A stretch of DNA of 64,000 nucleotides. Source: CALGSZ01 sp042408955 (lineage in GTDB: Bacteria; Chloroflexota; Chloroflexia; Thermomicrobiales; UBA6265). The stretch covers positions 1 through 64,000 of the forward strand of contig JBHOQQ010000164.1 in the NCBI GenBank assembly GCA_042408955.1, given 5' to 3'. Within the stretch, counting starts at the first letter, position 1. Each line of letters opens with the position of its first letter. A model generated the notes under the pieces. The model saw nothing but the letters and a program-made list of their open reading frames with translations. It was not told the DNA's origin and did not search any database. Positions 43,596 to 52,604 of the stretch are shown here, piece by piece. The translations under genes were made by a program, and so were the position numbers.

Positions 43596-44768
43596 ATGCA
43601 CTCCCGACAATCTCAGGCACTGGCTCGCGTTGAGATCGATTTTCGCGCCCGCCTGACGCGGCTTCGCGAGGCCATTGCCGGACAGGGACTCGATGCCGCC
43701 GTCTCGATGGCGCCCGCAACGATCGCCTATCTCAGCGGGTTTCAGGCGCTGATCTACTCCCGCCCGATCTACCTGATCGTCGATGCATCGCAGACGATGT
43801 TGATCGTGCCTGGCCTGGAAGAGGAGCACGCGTACCAGGCGAAGGGGATTGATGAAATCATCGTCTATTACGAGCATCCGGAGCGGGGTAAGCCGGGCGA
43901 GAACGCGCCCGATACCCTGGCAGCTACCCTCGCGCGCCACGGGCTGCGCCGGGTTGGCCTCGAGTACGCTTCCGCGCCGATTGCCCTCAGGGAGCGGCTC
44001 GAGCGCGACGGCATTGTCACTCAGGACGTGGCGCCAGCGATCATGCGGATGCGCCTGATCAAAGAGCCGGGCGAGATCGCGCTGATGCGCCAGGCGGCCG
44101 CGCTCGCTCGCATTGGCGTGATGGCGACGCTCGATGCCGCCGCGCCGGGGCAATCCCAGCTTGCGATCGAGTCCGTTGGAACGAACGCTATTCTTGAAGC
44201 CGCGCCGGACATCACGCCCGGCGCAACGATTCATCTCCTGCAGTTCACTACTTCCGGAACGGAAACGAGCTTGCCTCATCTGATCACTACCACCCGGCGT
44301 CTCACCCGCCCGGATCTGATCATTCACTCCCGGCAGGTTTCGGTGGATGGGGAGCGGGCTGAACTGGAGCGAACCTTTGCCATCGGCTCGATGGACCCTG
44401 AGGTACGCCGTGTCTTCGATGTCGCCGAGGAGGCGCAACTGGCCGCGATTGACGCGTGCCGTCCTGGCGTTCCGATGCGAGACGTTGACGCGGCTGCCCG
44501 CCGGATCATCCAGGCCGCCGGATACGGGGAATATGCGATCCATCGCACTGGGCATGGTCTTGGCATCGAAGCGCACGAACCTCCCTACATCCGGTGGGAT
44601 GTGGATGACGTGCTTGAACCCGGGATGGTTGTGTCTATCGAGCCGGGCATCTACCTGCCAGGCCGCTGTGGCGCTCGCCACTCCGACACCGTGGTGATCA
44701 CCGAGACGGGACACGAGACGATCACGGATGCGCCGCGCGGGGCAGAGCACTTGATTTTGGACCGATAA
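43596..44768 (+). CDS. M24-fold (Xaa-Pro peptidase/creatinase-like) hydrolase lacking canonical metal ligands
   Basis: A 390-residue pita-bread-fold protein. The N-terminal creatinase-type domain spans about residues 10-150, and the C-terminal M24 domain about 160-385. Of the five metal ligands of M24 peptidases, the two Asp positions are changed (LIIHSRQVSVDG and GERAELERTFAIG give Ser and Glu) and the last Glu is changed (GARHSDTVV gives Ser). His in GHGLGIEAHEPP and Glu in VSIEPGIYLP remain. Metal binding is therefore doubtful, and the protein may act like creatinase, which needs no metal. It is encoded between an ABC importer and an amidase, which suggests cleavage of an imported C-N bonded compound. 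The ATG at 43596 is favoured over 43584, whose AAAGG site touches the codon. Confidence 0.8.
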   Translation: MHSRQSQALARVEIDFRARLTRLREAIAGQGLDAAVSMAPATIAYLSGFQALIYSRPIYLIVDASQTMLIVPGLEEEHAYQAKGIDEIIVYYEHPERGKPGENAPDTLAATLARHGLRRVGLEYASAPIALRERLERDGIVTQDVAPAIMRMRLIKEPGEIALMRQAAALARIGVMATLDAAAPGQSQLAIESVGTNAILEAAPDITPGATIHLLQFTTSGTETSLPHLITTTRRLTRPDLIIHSRQVSVDGERAELERTFAIGSMDPEVRRVFDVAEEAQLAAIDACRPGVPMRDVDAAARRIIQAAGYGEYAIHRTGHGLGIEAHEPPYIRWDVDDVLEPGMVVSIEPGIYLPGRCGARHSDTVVITETGHETITDAPRGAEHLILDR

Positions 44769-44888
44769 TGCTGAGTGGAACGAACCCTTAGCATCCCGAT
44801 CGTCGTGCCGCGGTTCGTCCCACTACCTCGGGAGGATGGCGCGATGGCAAAGAACGGTCGCCAGCAATCACCACGAAGGAGGCGTTCC

Positions 44889-45911
44889 ATGATCGGCACA
44901 AATGGTCATCGCCGTGCACTTGGCGAAACGACACTGGGCGCGGTCTGCATGCACTGCGCTCATGACCCGGAGGCGAATTGGAAGAAATATCTGACGTTCA
45001 TCGACGAGGCGGCCTCGCGGGGCGTGGAGTATCTCGTCTTCCCGGAGGTCTCCCTGCAGGGATACCTGATGGGAGCAGCACCCCTCGGCTCGCCGGAGAT
45101 GGCCGAGCAATTGCGTTACTTCCGGCGCGTCGCCGAGCCGGTCCCTGGCCCCACGACCGAGAAGCTGACCGCCCTGGCCGCACGGCACACCATGTTGATC
45201 CAAGCGGGCATGGCAGAGCGAGCCATGGATGGCAACATCATCTACAACTCCGCCGTCCTCATCGGGCCCCAGGGGGTCATCGGCGTCTTCCGGAAACTCC
45301 ATAACCAATTCGAATGGCCAGTCTTTTCTCCTGGCGATCATCTGTCCGTCTTCGAGACCCGCCTGGGCAAAATCGGCATGTTCATTTGCTACGACCTGGC
45401 ATTCCCAGAGATCACCCGGGCGTTCGCGCTCCAGGGTGCGACGATCGCGGCGCTGACGACTGCCTGGCCGATGAAGGGCGACGACCCGGAAACGGACTAC
45501 TACGGCTACACCTACGACCTGATGAGCCGGGCGATGGCCTTCGCCAATCAATTCTGGATGGTCTGCTCCAACCAGGTTATGCGCCCGCCCACGCCCGGCT
45601 GTGCCAACTATTACGGTCACAGCCGAATCATCGCGCCGACCGGCAAGATCGTCGCCGAAGTTGGGTATGAAGAGGGCCTAGCGGTTGCGACGGTGGATCT
45701 GCATGGCGCGATCGAGCGCGCCCGCACGGAGGACTGGTTCGGATTGAACCTGCTGGAAGACCGGCGGCCGGAGTTCTACGGGATCCTGGCGGACAAGCGG
45801 ATCTACTACCAGCCGAGCGTGGCGCCGTTGCTCCCGCAGCTGGCCGGCGTGCGCTTCCCAGATGCAGAGGCGCAGGCGCTCCCAGCGCGGGAGGCCGCGG
45901 TTCGCGAATAG
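44889..45911 (+). CDS. Nitrilase-superfamily carbon-nitrogen hydrolase (amidase/N-carbamoyl hydrolase type)
   Basis: A 340-residue enzyme. The Glu-Lys-Cys triad is seen in VFPEVSLQGY (Glu near residue 57), GVFRKLHNQ (Lys near 140) and FICYDLAFPEITRAF (Cys near 171). These give hydrolysis of amides or N-carbamoyl groups, not nitriles, for most family members of this shape. The ATG at 44889 has a strong AAGGAGG six bases upstream; the longer frame from 44775 has a basic, unconserved N-terminus. It is the last gene of the importer operon and probably acts on the product of, or in parallel with, the M24-fold enzyme. Confidence 0.85.
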   Translation: MIGTNGHRRALGETTLGAVCMHCAHDPEANWKKYLTFIDEAASRGVEYLVFPEVSLQGYLMGAAPLGSPEMAEQLRYFRRVAEPVPGPTTEKLTALAARHTMLIQAGMAERAMDGNIIYNSAVLIGPQGVIGVFRKLHNQFEWPVFSPGDHLSVFETRLGKIGMFICYDLAFPEITRAFALQGATIAALTTAWPMKGDDPETDYYGYTYDLMSRAMAFANQFWMVCSNQVMRPPTPGCANYYGHSRIIAPTGKIVAEVGYEEGLAVATVDLHGAIERARTEDWFGLNLLEDRRPEFYGILADKRIYYQPSVAPLLPQLAGVRFPDAEAQALPAREAAVRE

Positions 45912-46022
45912 AAAATCACAGATCGGTTCCCTTTCTCCGCAGGACAGATGGTGCTGAACGGAGGGGACGGCCTATCGTCACGTCCTGTCATCGCTTCAGC
46001 AGGAGCCGCCTCTTGCCCTCAC

Positions 46023-46049
46023 GTCATCCCGAGCAGAGCGAGGGATGAC
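46023..46049. repeat. GTCATCCC...GGGATGAC palindrome
   Basis: An 8-bp perfect inverted repeat, GTCATCCC (46023-46030) and GGGATGAC (46042-46049), with a GC-rich loop. Palindromes of this kind are spread widely in many bacterial genomes. The 303-base gap around it (45912-46214) holds no gene that I can support. Confidence 0.6.
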
Positions 46050-46214
46050 GCAAAGAGCAATGGCGCCCTAAAGCGGCGCATCCCGTGTGCGACGCACGTT
46101 CACATGCCGGCTTTGTGGGCCGCCTCTCGATCACTTCCAGGTCGTTCAACCCAGGGAGCGGTGGAAATGGTGTGTGCGGCTCGACGTCACGAGAGAGCGA
46201 TCCGGCAGGTCAGC

Positions 46215-47267
46215 TCAGTGAAAAATACTGGGGAGAGCCTCAGGCCGCTTGTTCCCAATCACAGCGAACCCAGTCAGGCGCGCCGGGCGGCAACTACACT
46301 GAACCTCTGTCACTGTTGGTCCCGGGGCCGGATACCAGGACATGGTGGCGGTGCTGGCAAGACCAGTCCGATGGCGAGTCAATGAGGCTGTTTCGATCTG
46401 GCGTAGAAGATAGGAGTGACCGTTATTGTCGGTAAAGCGATCAAAACCCGGCCATGTCCAGCAGCCGGCTCCGTGGCCAGATACTGGAAGCGCCGCCACG
46501 GTAGTACGCGTGAGCCGAAGCGTTGCTGTCACGAGGATGCCCTCGTTGCCAAGAACGACTCGATCGACCAAGCAGCGCATGTCTGAGGAGTCGCACGTCG
46601 TACGCAGGGATAATGTTCTGAAAGAGTGACCTATCGTCTCAGCAATCTTTGGACTGCGCGGCGGGCAGCTTTGGACAATAACGCGCCGCAGCGCCCGAAT
46701 GGCGGTCACCCAGCCCACCTCCGTGCGAAGCCAGGCGAGCGGATCGCGTGCCTCGCGTGAGCGAAGCACCGTCGCGACGAAGGCAAAATCATCCGTTGTC
46801 AGGTCTTGCGGCGGACGCGGATCTGGCGAAGGCAACGAGGGCAGGAGGCGCCGGAGCGAATCAACAGCTTCCCGGACGGTGTCTGGCTTGGCGACGTCGG
46901 CGGTGTTGAGCAGCGCCAACAATCGGGTCCCATCCACGTGGCGAGTGAGTGCCTGAACCCAGACCGCAATCTCTGGCCACGACTCTGAGATGAGCGGGAC
47001 ATCTGCCTGAGGTGATTGAGGCTCGTGCGTGATTGCTTGAAGGATGTTGATGAGTGCTTGCTGGAGAGCGATGCGTGCGACTAGGTCGCCATGCGCATCG
47101 AGGATCCAGGTAAGCGGATCGAGATCATCGCTAAGATGCAAGAGATTTCGGAGCAAGTTGCGCTCCCCGGGTCGCTCTGGCTCCCTCAGGATGGCATGAG
47201 GGGGAAGATGGCGCATCGCCCGCAACTGCTCTGACAGAAACATCCCCTCGTGTGTTTGCTCCTTCAT
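46215..47267 (-). CDS. Hypothetical protein, unknown family
   Basis: A 350-residue protein I do not recognise. Residues 1-215 are mostly helical, rich in Leu and Arg, and include EPERPGERNLLRNLLHL and WVTAIRALRRVIVQS. Residues 230-345 look beta-rich, with VLGNEGILVTATLRLTRTTV and GFDRFTDNNGHSYLLRQIE. No signal peptide is seen at the chosen ATG (47267); a longer start at 47312 is possible. Base composition is less GC-rich than the flanks. It may be an acquired accessory gene. No function can be proposed. Confidence 0.45.
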   Translation of the reverse strand: MKEQTHEGMFLSEQLRAMRHLPPHAILREPERPGERNLLRNLLHLSDDLDPLTWILDAHGDLVARIALQQALINILQAITHEPQSPQADVPLISESWPEIAVWVQALTRHVDGTRLLALLNTADVAKPDTVREAVDSLRRLLPSLPSPDPRPPQDLTTDDFAFVATVLRSREARDPLAWLRTEVGWVTAIRALRRVIVQSCPPRSPKIAETIGHSFRTLSLRTTCDSSDMRCLVDRVVLGNEGILVTATLRLTRTTVAALPVSGHGAGCWTWPGFDRFTDNNGHSYLLRQIETASLTRHRTGLASTATMSWYPAPGPTVTEVQCSCRPARLTGFAVIGNKRPEALPSIFH

Positions 47268-47334
47268 CTGACAAACCCTAACGCTACCAGCAACGGTCTC
47301 CCGATTTCGCACGAGCGTGCTACGTGACGTATGC

Positions 47335-47979
47335 CTAATCTGAGGGGTTCAGAAACGTGCAGATAGCAATGGGTGTTACGACATAACCGGTCATGTATGC
47401 GTAAACCCAGCCGGTCCATGTGAATCGAGATGCCGTCCTCGACCAAGAGCTTGACCACGGCCACTCAGTGCCGCCGAAAGAATCGGAGATGCCTTTCGTC
47501 GTATTTTCCCAATGCACATCGTAGCGAACTCTCATGATCGTTCCTCTTGTGGATGTCGCAGCGAGATAAAATCCCGCGTAGCCACCTCCATTATTCCAAG
47601 CCCAAAGTGTCGAGGTCCCACAATTCCCGGGCACAGTTCCGGCCGGCTCGAAAACACTATCGTCGTCCGCATCCCCGGCAATGGTCTCGCTCACTCCTGA
47701 TGGGCAATCGCCATGAAGCATTGCGTCCTCCAGATATGCTGGCGGCACCTCGGCGCACGTCGCTAAACGCATGGGCACCTGTATGACGCCGGCGTCATCC
47801 TCGCTTGTCGTAGCAGGTTTACAACAGCGGAGTGCAAGATCGTGGCCGAAACCAACGCGAAAGCGGCGGAAAGACGGAACTATGCATGCATCGCGATGCT
47901 CCATGTGTCTGGGCCGATTGATCATAGTTTGCTTCGAGAGTCGCTGAATGTCAAAGGTTCTTGAACAGCAACCGTCCAT
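47335..47979 (-). pseudogene. Possible frameshifted secreted protein gene
   Basis: An open frame of 214 codons whose last ~130 residues look like an exported, aromatic, beta-rich domain with paired Cys (CAEVPPAYLEDAMLHGDC, WAWNNGGGYAGFYLAATST, RFTWTGWVYAYMTGYVV). The first ~60 residues look like nonsense. A signal-peptide-like stretch, FRLSAAFALVSATILHSAVV, is encoded in the neighbouring frame at about 47814-47878, just before the good part. This suggests a frameshift near 47815 that split signal and mature domain. No family is recognised. It could also be an intact short gene starting internally. Confidence 0.35.
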
Positions 47980-48275
47980 ACAACGGTGTCAGTGATTCTC
48001 GCTGCCGCCGCAAGGGTGTTGCTTTGCGCGTAGCACGATCCCTTGCGTGTGACTCGTCCACGATCGCGGCCAGGTTCTCTTTCGACCTCGTCACTAGTTG
48101 GCCGTCGGAGCTCTGCTCAGTTTGTAGCAAGGGCACGTGCCGTCCTCGCCTGTCACTCGCGGCGCGGGCGCAGACTTGCAATCCCCGAAACGTTGGTGCC
48201 TGCTGAGTGTGCTGGCCTCGCTGGGCGCCGCGTGACAGGAGGGAGAATTGAATAATGGATAGGTGGCGAACGTGG

Positions 48276-49376
48276 TCAGATCACCTCCAGGTCGTTCAAG
48301 CCGGGCAGCTCGGGGAAGGGCGCGTGCGGCTCGGTTTGGTACCAAAACGCCGTCGAGGCGATGTCGTCGTGGCGTGGGTAATACCGTCGTTGCCCTTCAA
48401 GTGGCGACCGCCAGCCCAGGGCCTGGATTGTGACGCGCAAATCTTGCTTGAACCGGATCGGGTCCATGATATGCCACCGGTACATCCCAAACCGCTGCTG
48501 CGAACGATACAGCCCGTCGGGAACAATCACTTGGGGAAGGCCGAGGAAGGGCGTGGAGTAGATGCCATACTGCCCTTGCGGATGCTCGAAGTTCCAGGCA
48601 CCGCCGAAATAGTCCTCCGTGCCGGTGCCGCAGATCGTCGGCCAGTCCGCATCTCCATCCAGGTAGAACTTGATCTCCCCCTCGCCCCACCAGCCGTTCG
48701 CGTTGACGCCCCACGCGAGGTAGGTGCCGACGTAATGGCCCTGGCCGCGCACGCCGTCCAGGATCGTGTGCACCTCCCCCCGCGGCAGCGGGTTGTTCCG
48801 GCGCCACTGCGCGTGCAGATAGGCGCGGTCCTCCGGCACCTCAGTGAGGGTGTAGGTGATCTGGTAGTAGAAGCCACGGATCTCATCCGGGCTCAGATTT
48901 TCCACCTCGATCCGCGCGTGTTGGCGGAACGGCATCTCCCAGTAGCAGTTGAACCCTCCCGCTGGATTGACTGCTACCGGCAGCGAAGCGATGTTGCACC
49001 GCTCGCACCAGCCATTGCAGAAGAAATCACCGAGAGGCGTCTCAATCGATGGTGTCGCCTCCCCGTCCCAGAAGGCTCGAAACACCAGCCGCCGCCAGGC
49101 GCTGGGGTGAACCGTCAGCCAGATGTGCTGGATCGCACCCGGACCGGCGATGTCCGCCAGCGTCGCGGTCTGGTGCCCGGCAATATCAATGCTTGGGGAG
49201 ATCTTCCAGCCGCGGCCCAGTTCCCGCGCGGCAATCGCGCCCGTGCCCTCGGTCGCCATCCCACCCCGACCCCTCTCACCGGTCGGATTTTCCGCGCTAA
49301 TTGAGCGCGTCTCTGCATCCGAAAGCCGAGACACGTTTCCCAGATGCATCCCAAGCCCATTGAATCCCGTGCTCAC
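48276..49376 (-). CDS. GH172 (DUF2961) glycoside hydrolase
   Basis: A 366-residue protein of the DUF2961 family, now CAZy GH172. The signature CGTGTEDYFGGAWNFEHPQG is near residue 252. FNCYWEMPFRQHARIEVEN near residue 143, GWWGEGEIKFYLDGD near residue 230 and FGMYRWHIMDPIRF near residue 297 also match the family core. GH172 members cleave or rearrange fructofuranosides and D-arabinofuranosides and form trimers. No signal peptide is seen, so it is probably cytoplasmic. The GTG start has GGAGGG six bases upstream. It lies 115 bases downstream of an MFS transporter gene on the same strand. Confidence 0.82.
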   Translation of the reverse strand: MSTGFNGLGMHLGNVSRLSDAETRSISAENPTGERGRGGMATEGTGAIAARELGRGWKISPSIDIAGHQTATLADIAGPGAIQHIWLTVHPSAWRRLVFRAFWDGEATPSIETPLGDFFCNGWCERCNIASLPVAVNPAGGFNCYWEMPFRQHARIEVENLSPDEIRGFYYQITYTLTEVPEDRAYLHAQWRRNNPLPRGEVHTILDGVRGQGHYVGTYLAWGVNANGWWGEGEIKFYLDGDADWPTICGTGTEDYFGGAWNFEHPQGQYGIYSTPFLGLPQVIVPDGLYRSQQRFGMYRWHIMDPIRFKQDLRVTIQALGWRSPLEGQRRYYPRHDDIASTAFWYQTEPHAPFPELPGLNDLEVI

Positions 49377-49491
49377 CTTGCTCCCTCCACTTCCGTTGCT
49401 CTTGCACGGCGCAGCAGCGTTGTCGCCGCCCGCCCGGTGGTGCTCCGAGATGGCCCATCAAGCCGGAGCACAGATTGCTTCAAGGAGCGCG

Positions 49492-50787
49492 TCAAGTTTC
49501 GCCGCGCCCTGATCGTAGATCTTCCCTCCCGAGCAGGTGCAACCCCAGCCCGCCCGCCAATGTCAGGAGCGTTCCGCCTGCCCAAAACAGCGGCCGGATG
49601 CCGACCGCGTCCACGGCCAGTGCGCCAGCGGCGAGCGAGATGAGGCGCATTATGCTCCAGTCGATGTCCAAAAGGGTGAAAACCCGGCCTCGCACATCCT
49701 CGGGAATGACGCTCTGCAGCGTCGAACTGAATACCACCATTCCTGTTGAAGTGTTGAGCCCGTAGACGAATAGGACCAGCAGGGCGACTGGCAGCGGCGT
49801 GAACACCGCCAGCAGTACGTCACCGACCCCGCGGATTACATACGGCACGAAGAGCCAGCGAGGGTCCCGATAGTCGCGGGCCAGCATGTTCGGTATCAGT
49901 GGCCCGACGAGTGCACCCACGCCGATCGCGCCGATGAGCCATGCGAAGCCGGCTGGCGGGAGCTTCAAGTGCCGCTCAGCCAAGACGACGAGCATGGCGC
50001 TTGTTGCACCCGTTGCAAGGGAGGCCAGCGATTGCACAATGAGCAAGCGGGAAACAAGGCGGTCGCGCAGGCCGTAGGTGAGACCCGCGCGAGCATCCGC
50101 GATGTAGCTTTGCATCCCGCGCTTTGTCCCTTGTGGAATTTGACCGGCGTGTGGCGGGATTGGGAGCCGGGCAATGAGGAGCGCCGAGATGGCGAAAGTC
50201 GATGCATTCATGGCAAAGGCGGCCTTCGTACCAATGAGGGCGATCAGGCCACCTGCCACCGCCGAGGCACCGATCTGCACCAAGCGTCCGGAAGACCACG
50301 CAACCGAATTGGCGGCTAGCCGCTGGTCCTCCGTTGTCAATGCAGGAATGACGGCTTGCACGGTTGGACTGAAGAGCGCATTGCCGGCGGCAAGGCCAGC
50401 GGCAACGGCATACGCGTGCCCCGTCCCTTGAGGCCAGACGAGCGAGAGCGCGAGCAACGCGCGAAACAGGTCTGCACCGATGAGAACCGATTTTCGGCTA
50501 AAGCGGTCAATCACGACACCTGCGATGGGGCCAAGGAGGAGGACCGGAACGATCTCGGCAGCGACGAGCAGGGCGACCGTCACCCCGCGGCCGGTGAGTT
50601 GAAAAACTAGGACAACGAGAGCGATATAGTGCAGGGTGTCGCCGAAAATTGAGATCAACTGCGCGAGCCAAAGCGGAAAGTAGGTTGGTGAGCGCGCCAC
50701 GTGAGCGTAGGACCGCGCTACTGCACTGAAGCGCTTGATCACCGTGGTCACCCTGTGCTTCGCGGTCCACCTTGCCGATGGCCGCAT
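49492..50787 (-). CDS. MFS transporter
   Basis: A 431-residue protein with twelve helices. The motif GVVIDRFSRKSVLIGADLFR near residue 83 is the MFS loop 2-3 signature. Members with this profile are drug or metabolite exporters (enterobactin exporter EntS-like). Its ATG is 4 bases from the end of the upstream agmatinase-family gene, so the two are co-translated. A role in export of a product of that enzyme is possible but not shown. Confidence 0.85.
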   Translation of the reverse strand: MRPSARWTAKHRVTTVIKRFSAVARSYAHVARSPTYFPLWLAQLISIFGDTLHYIALVVLVFQLTGRGVTVALLVAAEIVPVLLLGPIAGVVIDRFSRKSVLIGADLFRALLALSLVWPQGTGHAYAVAAGLAAGNALFSPTVQAVIPALTTEDQRLAANSVAWSSGRLVQIGASAVAGGLIALIGTKAAFAMNASTFAISALLIARLPIPPHAGQIPQGTKRGMQSYIADARAGLTYGLRDRLVSRLLIVQSLASLATGATSAMLVVLAERHLKLPPAGFAWLIGAIGVGALVGPLIPNMLARDYRDPRWLFVPYVIRGVGDVLLAVFTPLPVALLVLFVYGLNTSTGMVVFSSTLQSVIPEDVRGRVFTLLDIDWSIMRLISLAAGALAVDAVGIRPLFWAGGTLLTLAGGLGLHLLGREDLRSGRGET

Positions 50788-50791
50788 CCGG

Positions 50792-51763
50792 TCACTCGCG
50801 TCGCACTCTTCCGGGATCGAGTGCCATCACGCCCAATAGCTCGAGTCCCAAACGGGCGGCGAGTAGGGCGGTGTTCCCCGCGTGGTCGTAGGCGGGCGCA
50901 ACCTCGACAACGTCGGCACCGATCAACCGAATGCCGGCCAGTGCCTGAAGGAACATCGTCGCTTCGCGGCTGCTCGGGCCACCCACTTCCGGCGTGCCGG
51001 TGCCGGGCGCGTACGCCGGATCCACGCCGTCAATGTCGAACGTTAGGTAGACCGGCCGGTCGCCCGAGCGCTCCCGTACCCGGCGGGCAACCTCGCGTAC
51101 CGTCATTGTCGCCATCTCCTCGGCGGTGATGGCCAGGAGTCCCCAGCGCTCGGAGCGCTCAATATCCTCCGGTCCGAACAGCATGCCTCGGATGGCGACC
51201 TGCGTCGAAGCTTGGGGATCAATCAATCCCTCGTCGATCGCGCGGACCACGAATGAGCCGTGGGTGTAGCTCATGCCGAAATAAGCGCCCCATGTATCCA
51301 AATGGGAGTCGAACTGGATCATGGCGAGCGGTCCGTACGTCTTCGCCGCCGCGCGCAGGATTGGCAGGGTGATCGAGTGATCGCCACCAAAAGTCAGTGG
51401 GGTGGCACCACGCGCAAAGACCGGCGCGTAATGGTCGCTGATCGCTGCAAACGCCGCGAGTGGGTCATAGGGCGTCACCGTGAGGTCACCCGCGTCATCA
51501 ATCAGCAGCCGTTCATACGGATTGACACCGAGCACGCGGTTGTATGGCCGCAGCAGGCTGCTCGCCTCGCGGATGGCCCGCGGCCCGAAGCGGGCGCCGA
51601 CCCGGTACGACGCGCCGGTATCGAACGGCACGCCAATGATCGGCGCGTCGAGCTCCTCCAGCGACGTTTTTGCCGGTAGCCGGTAGAAGGTGGTCGGGCC
51701 GGCAAAGCGCGGCGTGACTTGCGCATCAAGGGGCCGATTTACGGGCTGCACGCTTTCACTCAT
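50792..51763 (-). CDS. speB: Agmatinase/arginase-family ureohydrolase
   Basis: A 323-residue Mn2+-dependent ureohydrolase. The metal motifs are LTFGGDHSITLP near residue 131, IQFDSHLDTWGAYFG near residue 155 and TFDIDGVDPAYAPGTGTPE near residue 235. The second motif has DSHLD in place of the common DAHTD. The active-site Glu in VEVAPAYD is also present. It splits urea off a guanidino compound; agmatine is the default guess, but guanidinobutyrate or another substrate is possible. The ATG at 51763 has GGAG about nine bases upstream. The MFS gene follows 4 bases after its stop. Confidence 0.85.
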   Translation of the reverse strand: MSESVQPVNRPLDAQVTPRFAGPTTFYRLPAKTSLEELDAPIIGVPFDTGASYRVGARFGPRAIREASSLLRPYNRVLGVNPYERLLIDDAGDLTVTPYDPLAAFAAISDHYAPVFARGATPLTFGGDHSITLPILRAAAKTYGPLAMIQFDSHLDTWGAYFGMSYTHGSFVVRAIDEGLIDPQASTQVAIRGMLFGPEDIERSERWGLLAITAEEMATMTVREVARRVRERSGDRPVYLTFDIDGVDPAYAPGTGTPEVGGPSSREATMFLQALAGIRLIGADVVEVAPAYDHAGNTALLAARLGLELLGVMALDPGRVRRE

Positions 51764-52604
51764 GCGTTTCCACTCCTCCATTTCATCCACGGCCGTGGGC
51801 GTGTCGAACGCTGATCCCCTCGTTCTCCCTCTGCCACCACTAGCGGGGCACAACTGGCAAAAGGATATGCGATGGGTACTCAGGGGATTGCAATACCGTC
51901 TGATGGGCGATGGCGATGCGGGTGCCGGTGGCAACATCCTCACCAGTATTGAGATTCAGGCCTGAGCGCTCAGCCGTCCGTACGGGCACGATGGGGTCCC
52001 GGATGTCTCATCGCGTCGGAACCCATCGCGCCCATTCGTGATGCGGCGGCGTACAGATGGAGTTTCCATGCGATCCCTGATCGCGTAGGGTCCTGTTGCC
52101 GGACGGCTGATGGCTGATGGCTTTTTATGAGAGATTCCTCGCTTCACTCGAAATGACGGGGTGTGCCTCGGCATGAAGAGGGGATGCGCGCGGAATGACG
52201 TGGGGTGCTGGCGCGGGGCGCTCGTCGGACTGGGAGAGGATCACCCCAGCACCGCGCCCCACACGGGAGTGACGCGGTACAAGGTCCCGTGCCTGTCTGA
52301 TGTGGTGCCGCACCGCGCCCCGCATGGGTGACGCACGACGCGGGGTGACCGAATCCGCGCTCTCCCGTTGCGTTAGCGGTAAACTGTCTTTTGCCATGCA
52401 ATCGCCACGGGTGGGTGACAGAGCGTTGCGGTCAGCGAAAACCGGATGGACGACGCATTGCATCGTGACCATGCTTGCCTCGTTTGAGAGGGTGGCGCAG
52501 GTTGGGGCGACTGCTGCATGCTGCGCGATCGTGAACGGAAGGGGCGTTCACACATCAATAAGGACAGCTACGGCGCGATACCAGGAACCGGGGATGGGCA
52601 GGTG
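51764..52604. other. Long intergenic stretch with repeat units, no gene supported
   Basis: About 840 bases between the agmatinase gene and the 3' end of the P-type ATPase gene. Positions 52093-52117 hold GGCTGATGGCTGATGG units of the composite repeat. Positions 52129-52164 hold GAGAGATTCCTCGCTTCACT and CGAAATGACG, a widespread intergenic element also seen near 9714-9743. Positions 52197-52360 hold pairs of GGGTGCTGGCGCGGGGCG and CCGCGCCCCG complements that could form stems. Open frames here have nonsense composition. Confidence 0.5.

Noticed and set aside
43527..44750. Minus-strand open frame opposite the M24-fold gene
   Set aside because: No family features, and it fully overlaps a well-supported gene.
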